A stretch of DNA of 64,000 nt, from NCBI RefSeq assembly GCF_013375155.1, contig NZ_JABXOF010000001.1, positions 496,001-560,000 on the forward strand. Direction: 5' to 3'. Positions within the stretch are counted from its first letter, which is position 1; each line of letters starts with the position of its first letter. The position numbers and the translations under genes are program-made. Below the pieces are notes generated by a model. That model saw only the letters and a list, made by a program, of their open reading frames with translations, did not search any database and was not told the origin of the DNA. The stretch is from Serratia ureilytica. Its GTDB lineage: Bacteria; Pseudomonadota; Gammaproteobacteria; Enterobacterales; Enterobacteriaceae. This document shows positions 10,301 through 21,249 of the stretch, piece after piece.

Positions 10301-11764
10301 GCGGAAGCCGAACGCGCCCGCGCCCGTGAGCAGCTGCGTCAATATCAAACCCAGTTCACCCAATACAGCCAGGTGCTGGCCTCGCTGAAAAGCTCGTATG
10401 ACGCCAAGCGCGACATGCTGAAAGAGCTGAGCCAGGAGCTGGTGGATATCGGCGTGCAGGCCGACGCCAACGCGGAAGCGCGCGCGCGTCAGCGCCGCGA
10501 CGAGCTGCATGCGGCGCTGAGCAACAACCGCGCTCGCCGTAATCAGTTGGAGAAACAGCTGACCTTCTGCGAAGCCGAAATGGATGGCCTGCAGAAGAAA
10601 CTGCGCAAGCTGGAACGCGACTACCATCAGCTGCGCGAGCAGGTGGTGACCGCCAAGGCGGGCTGGTGCGCGGTGATGCGTCTGGTGAAAGACAACGGCG
10701 TGGAACGCCGCCTGCATCGCCGCGAGCTGGCGTATATGGATGGCGACGAGCTGCGCTCGATGTCGGATAAGGCGCTCGGCGCGCTGCGTCTGGCGGTGGC
10801 GGACAACGAACACCTGCGCGACGTGCTGCGTCTGTCGGAAGATCCGAAGCGGCCGGAGCGTAAGATTCAGTTCTATATCGCGGTGTATCAACACCTGCGT
10901 GAGCGTATCCGCCAGGACATCATCCGTACCGATGATCCGGTCGAGGCCATCGAGCAGATGGAGATTGAGCTGGGCCGTCTGACCGAAGAACTGACCGCGC
11001 GCGAGCAGAAGCTGGCGATCAGTTCGAAAAGCGTGGCCAACATCATTCGCAAAACCATTCAGCGCGAGCAGAACCGCATTCGCATGCTGAACCAGGGGTT
11101 GCAGGCCGTTGCTTTCGGCCAGGTGAAGAGCGTCCGTCTGAACGTCAACGTGCGCGAAGCGCACGCCACCCTGCTGGACGTGCTCTCCGAGCAACAGGAA
11201 CAGCATCAGGATCTGTTCAACAGCAACCGCCTGACCTTCTCCGAAGCGTTGGCCAAGCTGTATCAGCGTCTGAATCCGCAGATCGATATGGGGCAGCGCA
11301 CGCCGCAGACCATCGGTGAGGAGTTGCTGGATTACCGCAACTACCTGGAGATGGAAGTGGAAGTGTATCGTGGCTCCGATGGCTGGCTGCGTGCGGAAAG
11401 CGGCGCCTTGTCTACCGGTGAAGCCATCGGTACCGGGATGTCAATTCTGGTGATGGTGGTGCAGAGCTGGGAAGAAGAATCCCGCCGCCTGCGCGGTAAA
11501 GACATCTCGCCATGTCGCTTGCTGTTCCTCGATGAAGCGGCGCGTCTGGATGCCAAATCGATCGCCACGCTGTTCGAGTTATGTGACCGTCTGGAGATGC
11601 AGCTGATTATCGCGGCGCCGGAAAACATCAGTCCTGAGAAGGGCACCACCTATAAACTGGTGCGTAAGGTGTTCCAGAACCACGAGCATGTGCACGTGGT
11701 GGGGCTGCGCGGTTTCGCCAGCGAGCCGCCGGCGCTGGGTACTGCGCCGGTCGAAACGCCGTAA
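7316..11764 (+). CDS. mukB: Chromosome partition protein MukB (SMC-like ATPase)
   Basis: The 1482-residue SMC-like ATPase (E. coli 1486) organises the chromosome and binds topoisomerase IV. Walker A is [10 protein letters not shown] starting at residue 33. Long Gln/Glu/Arg-rich coiled coils fill about 290-640 and 820-1190, flanking a central hinge (about 650-800). The C-terminal head carries the ABC signature LSTGEA with Ser1366 and Walker [11 protein letters not shown] with Asp1406/Glu1407, the same numbers as E. coli. The strong codon bias creates a very long antisense open frame that is not a gene. A rho-independent terminator follows. Confidence 0.98.
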   Translation: MIERGKFRSLTLVNWNGFFARTFDLDELVTTLSGGNGAGKSTTMAAFVTALIPDLTLLHFRNTTEAGATSGSRDKGLHGKLRAGVCYSTLDVVNSRHQRVVVGVRLQQVAGRDRKVDIKPFTIQGLPTAVQPTELLTQTVGERQARVLSLQELKERVEEMEGVQFKQFNSITDYHSLMFDLGVIPKRLRSSADRSKFYRLIEASLYGGISSAITRSLRDYLLPENSGVRKAFQDMEAALRENRMTLEAIRVTQSDRDLFKHLISEATSYVAADYMRHANERRIHLDGALALRSDLLGSRKQLAAEQYRHVEMARELSEQSGAESDLETDYQAASDHLNLVQTAMRQQEKIERYEADLEELTYRLEEQNEVVAEASEQQAENEARAEAAELEVDELKSQLADYQQALDVQQTRAIQYQQALQALERARALCQLPDLTADNAEQWLDTFQAREQEATEALLMLEQKLSVADAAHGQFEQAYQLVGKIAGQVSRSEAWQCARELLRDWPSQQHLAERVQPLRLRLSELEQRLRSQQDAERLLQEFCKRHGQEYQPDDLDMLQQELEERLEALSQNVSEAGERRMEMRQELEQIQQRIRELTARAPVWLAAQDALSQLSDQSGEPLENSQQVTEYMQQLLERERETTVERDEVAARKREVEAQIERLSQPGGAEDQRLVTLAERFGGVLLSEIYDDVTIDDAPYFSALYGPSRHAIVVPDLSLVREMLEGLEDCPEDLYLIEGDPQSFDDSVFAVEEQDKAVVVKIADRQWRYSRYPEVPLFGRAARENRLEVLHAERETLAERYATLSFDVQKTQRSHQAFSRFIGTHLAVAFDADPEAEIRNLNARRGEIERALNNHEAQNQQQRQQYEQAKEGISALNRLMPLVSLLNDETLQDRVDEIREELEEAQDAARHIQQHGVSLTKLEPLLSVLQSDPQQHEQLQQDYAQAQSVQRQAKQQAFALTEVVQRRAHFSYTDSAGMQNANNDLNDKLRQRLEQAEAERARAREQLRQYQTQFTQYSQVLASLKSSYDAKRDMLKELSQELVDIGVQADANAEARARQRRDELHAALSNNRARRNQLEKQLTFCEAEMDGLQKKLRKLERDYHQLREQVVTAKAGWCAVMRLVKDNGVERRLHRRELAYMDGDELRSMSDKALGALRLAVADNEHLRDVLRLSEDPKRPERKIQFYIAVYQHLRERIRQDIIRTDDPVEAIEQMEIELGRLTEELTAREQKLAISSKSVANIIRKTIQREQNRIRMLNQGLQAVAFGQVKSVRLNVNVREAHATLLDVLSEQQEQHQDLFNSNRLTFSEALAKLYQRLNPQIDMGQRTPQTIGEELLDYRNYLEMEVEVYRGSDGWLRAESGALSTGEAIGTGMSILVMVVQSWEEESRRLRGKDISPCRLLFLDEAARLDAKSIATLFELCDRLEMQLIIAAPENISPEKGTTYKLVRKVFQNHEHVHVVGLRGFASEPPALGTAPVETP

Positions 11765-11790
11765 CGCAGAAAAACGCCCTAAAAATCTGA

Positions 11791-11820
11791 AAATAGCCGC
11801 CGCAGGGTGGCTATTTTTTT
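11791..11820 (+). terminator. Rho-independent terminator of the cmoM-mukFEB operon
   Basis: Stem AAATAGCC / GGCTATTT (8 bp) with a 10-base loop runs into a T-run. It lies 27 bases after the mukB stop. Confidence 0.85.
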
Positions 11821-11854
11821 GTGCGCGTGGATGATAGTCCTGCTTTTTTATCCG

Positions 11855-11883
11855 TTGAAAAGCGGTTAGTTTAATCAGATAAA
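11855..11883 (+). promoter_or_regulatory. Putative sigma-70 promoter of ldtD
   Basis: TTGAAA (11855-11860), 17 bases, GATAAA (11878-11883), about 100 bp before ldtD. Each hexamer is a partial match, so this is a suggestion only. Confidence 0.3.
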
Positions 11884-11984
11884 CAGTAATTCGACGTCCG
11901 CAGGGCGAAACGGCCTTTCTGTTTGTATACTGAAGCTATATGCAGTTTTTTGACGTTTTTTTGTGAGCATACAGGGGGCAAGGG

Positions 11985-13793
11985 ATGTTGCTTAAAAAGG
12001 GAAACTCTCTACGACGTTTGGCGCTGAGTGGCGCTATCGCCTGTAGTCTTGTGTCGTCGTTTTCCGCATTGGCCACCGTAACGGCGTTACCGGTGGCATC
12101 AGCAGGCATGTCCGTTGCGCAGAGCCGTTCTGAACTGCTGGCCGCGTTGCCGCGCGGCATGGATCTGCACTACCTTTCCACGCTGGCGCCGCTGTATGCG
12201 GCGAATCATATGCAGCCGATGTGGCAGGATCGCGAGGCCGTTCAGCAGTTTCAACAGCAGCTGGCCGAGCTGGCGATGTCCGGCGTGCAGCCGCAGTTCA
12301 CCCAATGGGTGAAGATGTTGACCAATCCGGCGCTCAATGACGTAGGCCGCGATGTGGTGCTGTCCGATGCGATGCTGGGCTATTTGCAGTTCGTGTCCGC
12401 TATCGGCGCCAACGGCACCAGTTGGCTGTACAGCAATATTCCCTACAAGCTTAGCTTGCCGCCCACTGCGGTGATCAACCAATGGCAGCTGGCGGTGCGT
12501 CAGGCGCGCACGCTGAGCTACGTGAATTCGCTCGCGCCGCAGCACCCGCAATACGCCAAGATGCATCAGGCGCTGCGCGATATGCTGGCGGATAACCGCC
12601 CCTGGCCGCAGGTGGGCAGCGGCCCGAGCCTGCGCCCAGGACAAATGAGCAACGATATTCCTGCGCTGCGTGAGATCCTGACGCGCACCGGCATGTTGGC
12701 CGCTTCGGCACCGGAGGCCGAGCCGGAGCCGGCGGTCGTCTCGGCGAAGAGCAATGAGCCTGATGACGGCGGGCTGACGGTAGACGAAGAGAAGGGGCGT
12801 GTGACGGTCAGTCCGTCGGCGGCGCCAGTGACGGAGTTGACCGCTGAACAGACGCCGCCGCAGGTCGGCAGCGTGGTGAGCGACAACCTCTACACCAACG
12901 AGCTGGTGGAGGGCGTCAAACGTTTCCAGAAATGGCAGGGGCTGACGGCGGACGGCGTGATCGGCGTGCGCACTCGCGAGTGGCTCAACGTGTCACCGAA
13001 AACCCGCGCCGCGCTGCTGGCGCTGAATATCCAACGTCTGCGAATTTTACCGGGGCATGTCGGCACCGGCATTATGGTGAATATTCCCAACTACTCGCTG
13101 ACCTACTACCAGAACGGCAACGAAGTGCTGTCCTCCCGCGTTATCGTCGGGCGGCCGAGCCGCAAGACACCGCTGATGAGCAGCGCGTTGAACAACGTGG
13201 TGGTCAACCCGCCTTGGAACGTACCGACTACGCTGGTGCGTGAGGATATCGTGCCGAAGGCGATGCGCGACGGTAACTATTTCCAGAAACACGGCTATAC
13301 CGTGCTGTCGGGTTGGAGCAACGATGCGGAGGTGATCAACCCGGCGATGATCGACTGGAGCATGGTCTCTGCGCGCAACTTCCCGTATCGTGTGCGCCAG
13401 GCGCCGGGCGCCACTAACTCGCTGGGGCGTTTCAAGTTCAATATGCCGAGTTCGGACGCGATCTACCTGCACGATACCCCGAACCACAGCCTGTTCCAGA
13501 AAGACATTCGCGCGCTCAGCTCCGGCTGCGTGCGGGTGAACAAGGCTTCCGATTTGGCGAATATGCTGCTGCAGGATGCCGGCTGGAACAATAGCCGCGT
13601 TTCCTCCACGCTGAAAGAAGGGAATACCACTTATGTGAATATTCGCCAGCGTATTCCCGTAAAACTGTATTATCTGACCGCCTGGGTTTCGGATGACGGC
13701 CAACCGCAATTCCGTACAGATATTTACAATTATGATAATACGGTGAGATCGGGCGCACAAATTTTAGCTCAGGCCAAAAAATTAATGCAGTAA
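11985..13793 (+). CDS. ldtD: L,D-transpeptidase LdtD
   Basis: A 602-residue periplasmic enzyme (E. coli YcbB/LdtD 615) that makes 3-3 (mDap-mDap) crosslinks in peptidoglycan; the route can bypass beta-lactam-sensitive D,D-transpeptidases. A signal or anchor sequence lies at residues about 10-33. A peptidoglycan-binding domain follows at [17 protein letters not shown], and the C-terminal YkuD catalytic domain carries His496 (YLHDTP) and nucleophile Cys515 (LSSGCVRV). An acidic Pro/Ala/Glu-rich insert (about residues 240-290) precedes the binding domain. ATG 11985 has AGGGGG upstream. mepK, another peptidoglycan enzyme, is next on the same strand. Confidence 0.96.
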   Translation: MLLKKGNSLRRLALSGAIACSLVSSFSALATVTALPVASAGMSVAQSRSELLAALPRGMDLHYLSTLAPLYAANHMQPMWQDREAVQQFQQQLAELAMSGVQPQFTQWVKMLTNPALNDVGRDVVLSDAMLGYLQFVSAIGANGTSWLYSNIPYKLSLPPTAVINQWQLAVRQARTLSYVNSLAPQHPQYAKMHQALRDMLADNRPWPQVGSGPSLRPGQMSNDIPALREILTRTGMLAASAPEAEPEPAVVSAKSNEPDDGGLTVDEEKGRVTVSPSAAPVTELTAEQTPPQVGSVVSDNLYTNELVEGVKRFQKWQGLTADGVIGVRTREWLNVSPKTRAALLALNIQRLRILPGHVGTGIMVNIPNYSLTYYQNGNEVLSSRVIVGRPSRKTPLMSSALNNVVVNPPWNVPTTLVREDIVPKAMRDGNYFQKHGYTVLSGWSNDAEVINPAMIDWSMVSARNFPYRVRQAPGATNSLGRFKFNMPSSDAIYLHDTPNHSLFQKDIRALSSGCVRVNKASDLANMLLQDAGWNNSRVSSTLKEGNTTYVNIRQRIPVKLYYLTAWVSDDGQPQFRTDIYNYDNTVRSGAQILAQAKKLMQ

Positions 13794-13973
13794 ATGCAGT
13801 AATTATAAATAAATAACGGTCAGAATGTTTGGCTATACCGCAGGCCCTCTTACCTGGGGGCCTGTAAACCTAGGCGTATCGCGGGTTGACTCAGCATACG
13901 CAGGCGGTTATGGTTCGGACAGTGCGCTGCTTTGTGCATTTATTTTGACATTCTTGCCGGGTTTAACAGAGTC

Positions 13974-14522
13974 ATGGACAAAATTGATCATCATCGCCGT
14001 AAATGGCTGGCGCTAGGCGGCGCAGCTATGGGCATAGCGCTGCTCCCTGGGCAGGCGTTTGCCAGTCTTTCCACCGCTCGACCGCGTATTTTAGTGTTGA
14101 ATAACCTGAATACCGGTGAATCTATTAAAGCCGAGTTCTTTGACGGCAAAGGCTACAATAAAGAAGAGTTGGTTCGGCTAAATCATCTGTTCCGCGATTA
14201 TCGCGCCAACAAGGTTAAATCGATCGATCCCAGTTTGTTTGATCACCTCTATCGCCTGCAGGGGCTGCTGGGTACCAGCAAGCCGGTGCAGCTGATCTCC
14301 GGTTACCGTTCCGTAGATACCAACAACGAATTGCGCGCGCACAGCCGTGGTGTGGCCAAGCACAGCTACCATACCAAGGGCCAGGCGATGGATTTCCATA
14401 TTGAAGGTATCCAATTGAGTAATATCCGTAAAGCGGCGTTAAAAATGCGCGCTGGTGGTGTAGGATATTACCCACGTAGCAACTTCGTGCACATCGATAC
14501 CGGCCCGGTTCGGAGCTGGTAA
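13974..14522 (+). CDS. mepK: Murein DD-endopeptidase MepK (peptidase M15 family)
   Basis: A 182-residue protein, the same length as E. coli YcbK/MepK, which cleaves D-Ala-mDap and mDap-mDap crosslinks to let the sacculus grow. A twin-arginine-like leader HHRRKWLALGGAAMG precedes AFA, consistent with Tat export. Zinc ligands of the M15/VanY fold are visible in KHSYHTKGQAMDFH and FVHIDTG. The frame is open to 13932, but ATG 13974 (MDKIDHHRRKWL) matches the family. About 180 bp separates it from ldtD and includes a weak hairpin (13841-13864). It likely acts with LdtD on 3-3 crosslinks. Confidence 0.95.
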   Translation: MDKIDHHRRKWLALGGAAMGIALLPGQAFASLSTARPRILVLNNLNTGESIKAEFFDGKGYNKEELVRLNHLFRDYRANKVKSIDPSLFDHLYRLQGLLGTSKPVQLISGYRSVDTNNELRAHSRGVAKHSYHTKGQAMDFHIEGIQLSNIRKAALKMRAGGVGYYPRSNFVHIDTGPVRSW

Positions 14523-14540
14523 TCGCGGTGCCCTCAGTGA

Positions 14541-14571
14541 ATAACGCCGCTCCTTGCGGAGGCGGCGTTAT
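14541..14571 (+). terminator. Hairpin between mepK and gloC
   Basis: Perfect 10-bp stem ATAACGCCGC / GCGGCGTTAT with an 11-base loop. The following T content is low, so it may terminate partially or stabilise the mepK mRNA. Confidence 0.55.
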
Positions 14572-14586
14572 TGTCGTTGGAGCCTT

Positions 14587-15234
14587 ATGAAATACCATCT
14601 TATTCCCGTTACCGCTTTTAGCCAGAATTGCAGCCTGATCTGGTGTGAAAACACGCAGCAGGCGGCGTTGGTCGATCCCGGCGGCGAAGCGGAAAAAATC
14701 AAAGCGGAAGTGGCGAAGCAGGGTGTGACAATCACGCAGATTTTGCTGACGCACGGCCATTTGGATCACGTCGGCGCGGCGGCGGAGCTGGCGGAACATT
14801 ATCAGGTGCCGATTTACGGCCCGGATAAAGAGGACGCTTTTTGGCTGGATGGTTTGCCGGCGCAGAGCCGGATGTTCGGGCTGGAAGAGTGTGCGCCGCT
14901 GACCCCGACCCGTTGGTTGTCGGAAGGCGATGAGATGCAGGTGGGCGAGATGAAGCTCAAGGTGTTGCATTGTCCTGGGCACACACCGGGCCACATCGTC
15001 TTTATCAATGAGCAGGCGCGTTTGGCGCTGGTGGGTGATGTGCTGTTTAACGGCGGCGTGGGGCGCAGCGACTTCCCGCGCGGTGACCATCAGGCGCTGA
15101 TCGCCTCTATTCGCACCAAGCTGTTGCCGTTAGGCGACGACATGCGCTTTATTCCCGGCCACGGTCCAATGTCGACCTTCGGTCACGAGCGCCAGACCAA
15201 CCCGTTCCTGCGCGAAGAGCCGGCGGTGTGGTAA
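14587..15234 (+). CDS. gloC: Hydroxyacylglutathione hydrolase GloC (type II glyoxalase)
   Basis: A 215-residue metallo-beta-lactamase-fold hydrolase equal in length to E. coli YcbL. It hydrolyses S-lactoylglutathione to lactate and glutathione in methylglyoxal detoxification. The metal-binding motif [11 protein letters not shown] (H-x-H-x-D-H) is at about residues 55-65, with later ligands in [16 protein letters not shown] and FIPGHGP. Start ATG 14587 ([14 protein letters not shown]) is chosen by homology over an upstream in-frame start at 14554. mgsA, the methylglyoxal producer, is elsewhere in the window. Confidence 0.95.
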   Translation: MKYHLIPVTAFSQNCSLIWCENTQQAALVDPGGEAEKIKAEVAKQGVTITQILLTHGHLDHVGAAAELAEHYQVPIYGPDKEDAFWLDGLPAQSRMFGLEECAPLTPTRWLSEGDEMQVGEMKLKVLHCPGHTPGHIVFINEQARLALVGDVLFNGGVGRSDFPRGDHQALIASIRTKLLPLGDDMRFIPGHGPMSTFGHERQTNPFLREEPAVW

Positions 15235-15259
15235 CGATCATTTCCCGGCAGAAATAATT

Positions 15260-15282
15260 AAGGGGCGCATAGCGCGCCCCTT
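15260..15282. terminator. Bidirectional terminator between convergent gloC and aspC
   Basis: Stem AAGGGGCGC / GCGCCCCTT with a 5-base loop. On the minus strand the stem is followed by AATTATTT. It serves two convergent genes. Confidence 0.7.
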
Positions 15283-15308
15283 CAAACTGGTGGCTTTCGC
15301 CGACGCGC

Positions 15309-16499
15309 TTAGAGCACGGCGACGATGGCTTCACACAGCGGCGCCATATTGTCCGGCGTCATGCCCGCCACGTTCACCCGGCCTGAGTTCACGGCGTAGA
15401 CGCCGAACTCTTCACGCAGACGCAGCACCTGTTCTTTGGTCAGGCCGCTGAACGAGAACATGCCGTTCTGCTGGATGATGAAGCTGAAGTCCTGCTGCGC
15501 GCCTTTCTCCTGCAGGGTGTTCACGAACAGCTGACGCATGCGGTGAATACGCTGGCGCATATCGGTCAGTTCCTGCTCCCACATCGCGCGCAGCGCATCG
15601 TTGCCCAGAATGGTGGCGACAACGGCGGCGCCGTGTGACGGCGGGTTGGAGTAGTTGGCGCGAATGGCCGCTTTCACCTGGCTGAAGGCGCGATCGGCGG
15701 TTTCGGCATCGGCGGCTACAATAGTGCAAGCGCCGACGCGCTCATTGTACAGACCGAAGTTTTTCGAATAGGAACTGGCGACGATCAGTTCTTTATGTTT
15801 GGCGGCGAAAATACGCAGGCCCTGCGCATCTTCTTCCAGGCCGTTGGCGAAGCCCTGATAAGCGAAGTCGAAAAGCGGCAACCACCCGTTGGCGACGGAA
15901 AGTTCAGCCAGCTGCGCCCACTGTTCCGGCGTTGGATCGATACCGGTCGGGTTATGGCAGCAGCCGTGGAACAGCACGACATCGCCGGCCTGCGCCTGTT
16001 TCAGGCTGTTCAGCAGGCCGTCAAAATCCAACGCGTGGTTGGCGGCGTCATAGTAGGCGTATTCCAGCACTTCCAGGCCCACGGCGCTAAAGACGTTCTT
16101 GTGGTTCGGCCAGCTTGGGTTGCTGATCCAGATGCGTTTGGCGCTGGTCTGGTTGGCGATAAAGTCTGCCGCCACGCGCAGGCCGCCGGTGCCGCCAGGC
16201 GTCTGTGCGGTGCGCGCGCGGCGATCGGCGACGATCGGGCTCTCTTTACCGAACAGCAGTTCTTGCGTGCAGCTGGCGAACGCCGGGATGCCCTCAATGC
16301 CGAGATAGTTTTTGGTGGTCTCATTTTCCAACAGATACTGTTCAGCTTTCTTTACGCTGGTCAGCACCGGGGTTTTACCGGTTTCGTCTTTATAAACGCC
16401 AATGCCTAAATTGATTTTATTCGGGCGGGCGTCGGCGCGGAAAATGTCGGTCAGGCCCAGGATCGGGTCGGCGGGTGCGGCGGTGATTTTTTCAAACAT
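15309..16499 (-). CDS. aspC: Aspartate aminotransferase
   Basis: A 396-residue, PLP-dependent, cytosolic class I aminotransferase, the same length as E. coli AspC. It interconverts aspartate + 2-oxoglutarate and oxaloacetate + glutamate and also handles aromatic amino acids. The PLP lysine sits in [15 protein letters not shown] (about residue 246); the substrate-binding arginine region is near the C-terminus. The start is ATG 16499 ([15 protein letters not shown]), not the in-frame codon at 16514. It is transcribed separately from ompF, which has its own terminator upstream. Confidence 0.97.
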   Translation of the reverse strand: MFEKITAAPADPILGLTDIFRADARPNKINLGIGVYKDETGKTPVLTSVKKAEQYLLENETTKNYLGIEGIPAFASCTQELLFGKESPIVADRRARTAQTPGGTGGLRVAADFIANQTSAKRIWISNPSWPNHKNVFSAVGLEVLEYAYYDAANHALDFDGLLNSLKQAQAGDVVLFHGCCHNPTGIDPTPEQWAQLAELSVANGWLPLFDFAYQGFANGLEEDAQGLRIFAAKHKELIVASSYSKNFGLYNERVGACTIVAADAETADRAFSQVKAAIRANYSNPPSHGAAVVATILGNDALRAMWEQELTDMRQRIHRMRQLFVNTLQEKGAQQDFSFIIQQNGMFSFSGLTKEQVLRLREEFGVYAVNSGRVNVAGMTPDNMAPLCEAIVAVL

Positions 16500-16674
16500 G
16501 TCAGGTGCTTCCAAATCTCGGAGTTAAGCAGACAGAAGCATCAGGGTAGCGCCAGTTATCGGCTTTGCCAACCGTTTGCGATAAAAACACCGCGATCTTA
16601 TGAACGTGAAGGATTCGACAGAAAAAATGATGGGGAAGGGGGAATCGGCAGGATAAAAAGTTACCGGCTGATAC

Positions 16675-16706
16675 AAACAAAAACAGGGCCGAAGCCCTGT
16701 TTTTTT
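16675..16706 (-). terminator. Rho-independent terminator of ompF
   Basis: Stem AAACAGGGC / GCCCTGTTT with a CGAA loop (TTCG on the minus strand) and T-runs on both sides. It sits 39 bases past the ompF stop and can insulate aspC. Confidence 0.9.
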
Positions 16707-16744
16707 AACTTAGTCGACGGTGAACCGCCGATAAGCGAGACAAC

Positions 16745-17869
16745 TTAGAACTGGTATACCAGACCAACGCCTACGATATCGTCAGTTGCGATGCCGGTTG
16801 CTTTGGTGAAGTCGTTGTCATCCAGCAGGTTGATTTTGTAATCAACGTAGGTGGACATGTTTTTGTTGAAGTAGTAAGTGGTACCAACAGAAACATATTT
16901 AACCAGATCTTGGTCAGAACCCACGCCTGGGACGTTCAGGTTTTTACCCTTAGACTGCAGGTAAGACACTTCTGGGCGCAGACCGAAGTCGAACTGATAC
17001 TGAGCAGTCACTTCGAAGTTCTGAGTTTTGCTAGCGAAGCCGCCGCAGTTTTCAGTCGCTGCGCAAGTGTTGGTGAAGTTACCGCCACCGAACGGAGTCA
17101 TGTTACGGGTTTCTGCATACATTGCCGCCAGGTAGACGTTGTTGGCGTCATATTTCGCGCCCACGGTCCATGCGTCAGCCTTGTCGCCACGCTCGTTTGA
17201 ACGCAGTTTCTGGTCGTCGGTACGGTTGGAAGAAGCGTATGCAGCGCCGAAGCTTACGCCTTCGCCGATGTCATAAGTAGAGGAAATGCCCCAGCCGTCG
17301 CCGTTTTGTTTTTTGACGTCACGGCCGTCGTTCTGGTTTTTGCCCTGGTATTGCAGAGCGAAGTTCAGACCGTCAACCAGACCGAAGAAGTTGTTGTTAC
17401 GATAGGTCGCAACGCCGTTGGTACGGCCGGTCATGAAGTTGTCGGAGTAGGTGTAAGTATCGCCACCGAACTCTGGCAGCATATCGGTCCAGCCTTCCAC
17501 GTCGTACAGTACGCCGTAGTTACGGCCGTAGTCGAAGGAGCCGTAGTCAGCGAATTTCAGACCGGCGAAGCCCAGACGGGTTTTGGTGCCTTCGGTGCCC
17601 TGAGATTCGGCGTGGTTGGACTGAACGTTGTATTCCCACTGGCCGTAACCGGTCAGTTGGTCAGTAATCTGGGTTTCACCTTTGAAGCCGAAACGAACAT
17701 AGGTCTGATCGCCGTCATTACCTTTGTCTTTGGAGAAGTAGTGCAGACCGTCAACTTTGCCGTACAGATCCAGCTTGTTGCCGTCTTTGTTGTAGATTTC
17801 AGCTGCGTTTGCTGCACCAGCAGCCAACAGAGCCGGGATTACCACTGCAAGAATGTTGCGCTTCATCAT
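16745..17869 (-). CDS. ompF: OmpF/OmpC-type trimeric porin
   Basis: A 374-residue general porin for small hydrophilic solutes in the outer membrane. The signal peptide [22 protein letters not shown] is close to that of OmpF, followed by mature [23 protein letters not shown]. Beta-barrel features include [25 protein letters not shown], the eyelet loop L3 region, and a C-terminal Phe (GVGLVYQF) for BAM recognition. An external loop has two Cys ([12 protein letters not shown]), unlike E. coli OmpF. The start is ATG 17869, with GAGGG upstream; synteny with aspC and asnS supports ompF rather than ompC. Confidence 0.93.
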   Translation of the reverse strand: MMKRNILAVVIPALLAAGAANAAEIYNKDGNKLDLYGKVDGLHYFSKDKGNDGDQTYVRFGFKGETQITDQLTGYGQWEYNVQSNHAESQGTEGTKTRLGFAGLKFADYGSFDYGRNYGVLYDVEGWTDMLPEFGGDTYTYSDNFMTGRTNGVATYRNNNFFGLVDGLNFALQYQGKNQNDGRDVKKQNGDGWGISSTYDIGEGVSFGAAYASSNRTDDQKLRSNERGDKADAWTVGAKYDANNVYLAAMYAETRNMTPFGGGNFTNTCAATENCGGFASKTQNFEVTAQYQFDFGLRPEVSYLQSKGKNLNVPGVGSDQDLVKYVSVGTTYYFNKNMSTYVDYKINLLDDNDFTKATGIATDDIVGVGLVYQF

Positions 17870-18006
17870 TATTACCCTCATTGGTGTTATTCGGACACCT
17901 TTGCCACTGCCGCCAATAATTCTTTGGGAACTATTGTTGATAGATTGGTGTCGTCCTGTGTCTGAACGCAGTGTTCCATTCACAGGCGGGTTAATCTAGG
18001 ACGAAA

Positions 18007-18035
18007 ATGATACCAATGTCCCAATCAGGTTGCAA
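18007..18035 (-). promoter_or_regulatory. Putative ompF promoter
   Basis: On the minus strand TTGCAA (18030-18035), 17 bases, TATCAT (18007-18012). It lies about 140 bp before the ompF ATG and immediately downstream of an OmpR-box-like sequence, the arrangement known for E. coli ompF. Confidence 0.6.
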
Positions 18036-18042
18036 AAGGAAA

Positions 18043-18062
18043 GTATGTGTAACCAAATGTAA
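18043..18062 (-). promoter_or_regulatory. OmpR box upstream of ompF
   Basis: Minus strand TTACATTTGGTTACACATAC closely matches the E. coli OmpR F1 repeat (TTTACTTTTGGTTACATATT). Its position just upstream of the -35 element fits EnvZ-OmpR osmotic control. Confidence 0.7.
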
Positions 18063-18105
18063 TTTTTCGGGAACTTTGTGACGTGCGTCAATATTAAAAA
18101 ATGCG

Positions 18106-18128
18106 AAAGGCCAGCGATGCTGGCCTTT
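18106..18128 (-). terminator. Rho-independent terminator of asnS
   Basis: Stem AAAGGCCAGC / GCTGGCCTTT with a 3-base loop, followed on the minus strand by CGCATTTTTT. It lies 43 bases beyond the asnS stop and upstream of the ompF control region. Confidence 0.8.
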
Positions 18129-18170
18129 GTTTTGTAACGAAATCGTTTAAAAAACGTGTGATCGTATAAA

Positions 18171-19571
<1,401 letters not shown>

Positions 19572-19736
19572 AGATTTCTCTCTTTAATAATTTGGTTTAG
19601 AAATAGCTTACAACCCAAGAATATGGGGGTAATGGCTATGTTACTTGCCGCGGTGCAGAGCACAAGCAGAAATCATCGGATTGTCGCAACATTTATCGCG
19701 GCTGACTGAAAAGAGGGCGTTCGGGATAAAAACAAA

Positions 19737-19765
19737 AAAGCCGGCGCGTAAACCGGGCCGGCTTT
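19737..19765 (-). terminator. Rho-independent terminator of pncB
   Basis: Stem AAAGCCGGC / GCCGGCTTT with an 11-base loop; the minus strand continues TTTGTTTTT. It is 24 bases past the pncB stop. Confidence 0.85.
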
Positions 19766-19788
19766 CTTTCTCTCTATATAGAGAAGGT

Positions 19789-20994
19789 TCAGCTGGCTTT
19801 CTTCACCAGCGGCAGATCGAAGGCCTTGCGCAAGGCCCGCACGAATGCCTGGTCCTGGCAGATGGTCTTGCCGGGGCTGTCGGAGAGCTTAGCCACCGGT
19901 TTGCCTTTGCATTCGACCAGCTTGATCACGATATTCAACGGTTTAACGCCCGGAATATCACAGGTCAGGCGCGTGCCGATACCGAAGCTGAGATTGATGC
20001 GCTGATAGAAGTGGCGATAGAGCGCCAGCGCTTTTTCCAGATCCAGGTTGTCCGAGAACACCAGCGTTTTGCTCATGGGGTCGATGCCCAGTTTCTGATA
20101 GTGGGCAATGGCTTTCTCACCCCACTCGACGGGATCGCCCGAATCGTGGCGCAGCCCCTGATAACGCTCGGCGAACTGCGGGCCGAAGTCGCGCAGGAAA
20201 GCATCCATGGTAATGCAGTCGGTGAGCGCGATGCCAAGCTGATCCGGGTATTCATCCAGCCAGGCCTGCAATGCGGCGCGCTGGCTGTTGGCCAGCACCG
20301 GGCTTATCTGCTGATGCGCCTGGAACCATTCATGCGCCTGCGTGCCGACCGGCGCCAGGCCGAGCTGATGCGCCAGATCGTAATTGCTGGTGCCCGACAG
20401 GTACGGGAATTCGGCCTGCAAGGTGCTGACGATGGCCTGTTGTACGCCCTGGGAGAAACGGCGACGGGTGCCGAAGTCCATCAGCTTGAAGCGTGAAAGA
20501 TCCAAATCGCCCGCCAGCGTCTTGAACTGCGCCAACTTGGTTTGCAGGTGGGCTACCGCCTGTTCCGGCGTCGCCAGCGGAGAACGCCGGCGGTGCACCA
20601 CTTCGCTGATCACCGCCAGCAGCGGCACTTCCCACATGATCACTTCACGCCACGGCCCGGCGATGCGGATTTGCAGCTTGCCGTCGCGGTTGTCGATGGT
20701 CACCTGCTGCGGATCGTATCGGAACGTGCGCAGCCAGCTCAGGTAATCTTGACGGAAGAAGGGCAGACCCGAAAGGTAAGCGAATTCGGCGTCGGTCAGC
20801 GCCAGCTGGCTCATCAGGGCGACCTGCGCGCGGATCTCGTCGGCATATTCGCCCAGCAGTTCGTCGCCGCGGCAGCGGAATTCCGCCGCCACGCTGATCG
20901 CGGGATAGCGATGGAACACTGCTTGCTGCATATGAAGCTTGTAAGCATCGGTATCAAGCAGTGATGTCAAAATCGGGGAAGCGTATTGAGTCAT
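19789..20994 (-). CDS. pncB: Nicotinate phosphoribosyltransferase
   Basis: A 401-residue enzyme (E. coli 400) that converts nicotinate, PRPP and ATP to nicotinate mononucleotide in NAD salvage. The regulatory phosphohistidine lies in [12 protein letters not shown] (His221). [14 protein letters not shown] is the phosphate and ribose-binding segment. Cytosolic. ATG 20994 ([16 protein letters not shown]) matches the family. It is transcribed away from the upstream diguanylate cyclase gene on the same strand, with about 255 bp between. I searched by eye for a NadR box in that gap and did not find a clear one. Confidence 0.97.
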   Translation of the reverse strand: MTQYASPILTSLLDTDAYKLHMQQAVFHRYPAISVAAEFRCRGDELLGEYADEIRAQVALMSQLALTDAEFAYLSGLPFFRQDYLSWLRTFRYDPQQVTIDNRDGKLQIRIAGPWREVIMWEVPLLAVISEVVHRRRSPLATPEQAVAHLQTKLAQFKTLAGDLDLSRFKLMDFGTRRRFSQGVQQAIVSTLQAEFPYLSGTSNYDLAHQLGLAPVGTQAHEWFQAHQQISPVLANSQRAALQAWLDEYPDQLGIALTDCITMDAFLRDFGPQFAERYQGLRHDSGDPVEWGEKAIAHYQKLGIDPMSKTLVFSDNLDLEKALALYRHFYQRINLSFGIGTRLTCDIPGVKPLNIVIKLVECKGKPVAKLSDSPGKTICQDQAFVRALRKAFDLPLVKKAS

Positions 20995-21249
20995 AGCGCG
21001 TTACAGCATCCTCGTCAGGCGCGTGTCCAAATCCGGATAATCATAAAAGTGGGGGTGGAGTATACCCGGATTATCCTGTTATTGAAGCTGCATCACACCA
21101 TAAATCACCGAAGCGGGTCGAGGATTAAACGTGCCTTTATGGCGGGCTGGCGACGGCGGCGGGGGAAAAAAGCCAGATATGCCTGTAAGGTGAATGACTT
21201 AGCCTAATTAGTCATAAAAATTATAATGTTAATTATTTTAAACAACAAA

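Noticed and set aside
7271-11206. A 1311-codon open frame antisense to mukB.
   Set aside because: It is in a fixed phase with the strongly biased mukB codons, is rich in Gln/Leu/His/Arg as expected from the complement of coiled-coil codons, and has no promoter or domain.
13841-13864. Hairpin CAGGCCC / GGGCCTG upstream of mepK as a terminator of ldtD.
   Set aside because: Only seven pairs and no T-run; too weak to list as a terminator.
13825-14016. A 63-codon frame upstream of mepK.
   Set aside because: It overlaps the mepK start in another phase, has no ribosome site, and its product is not recognisable.
18079-18092. A GTGAC ... GTCA dyad resembling a MatP matS site upstream of ompF.
   Set aside because: The spacer is one base too long and the last bases do not match GTGACRNYGTCAC.
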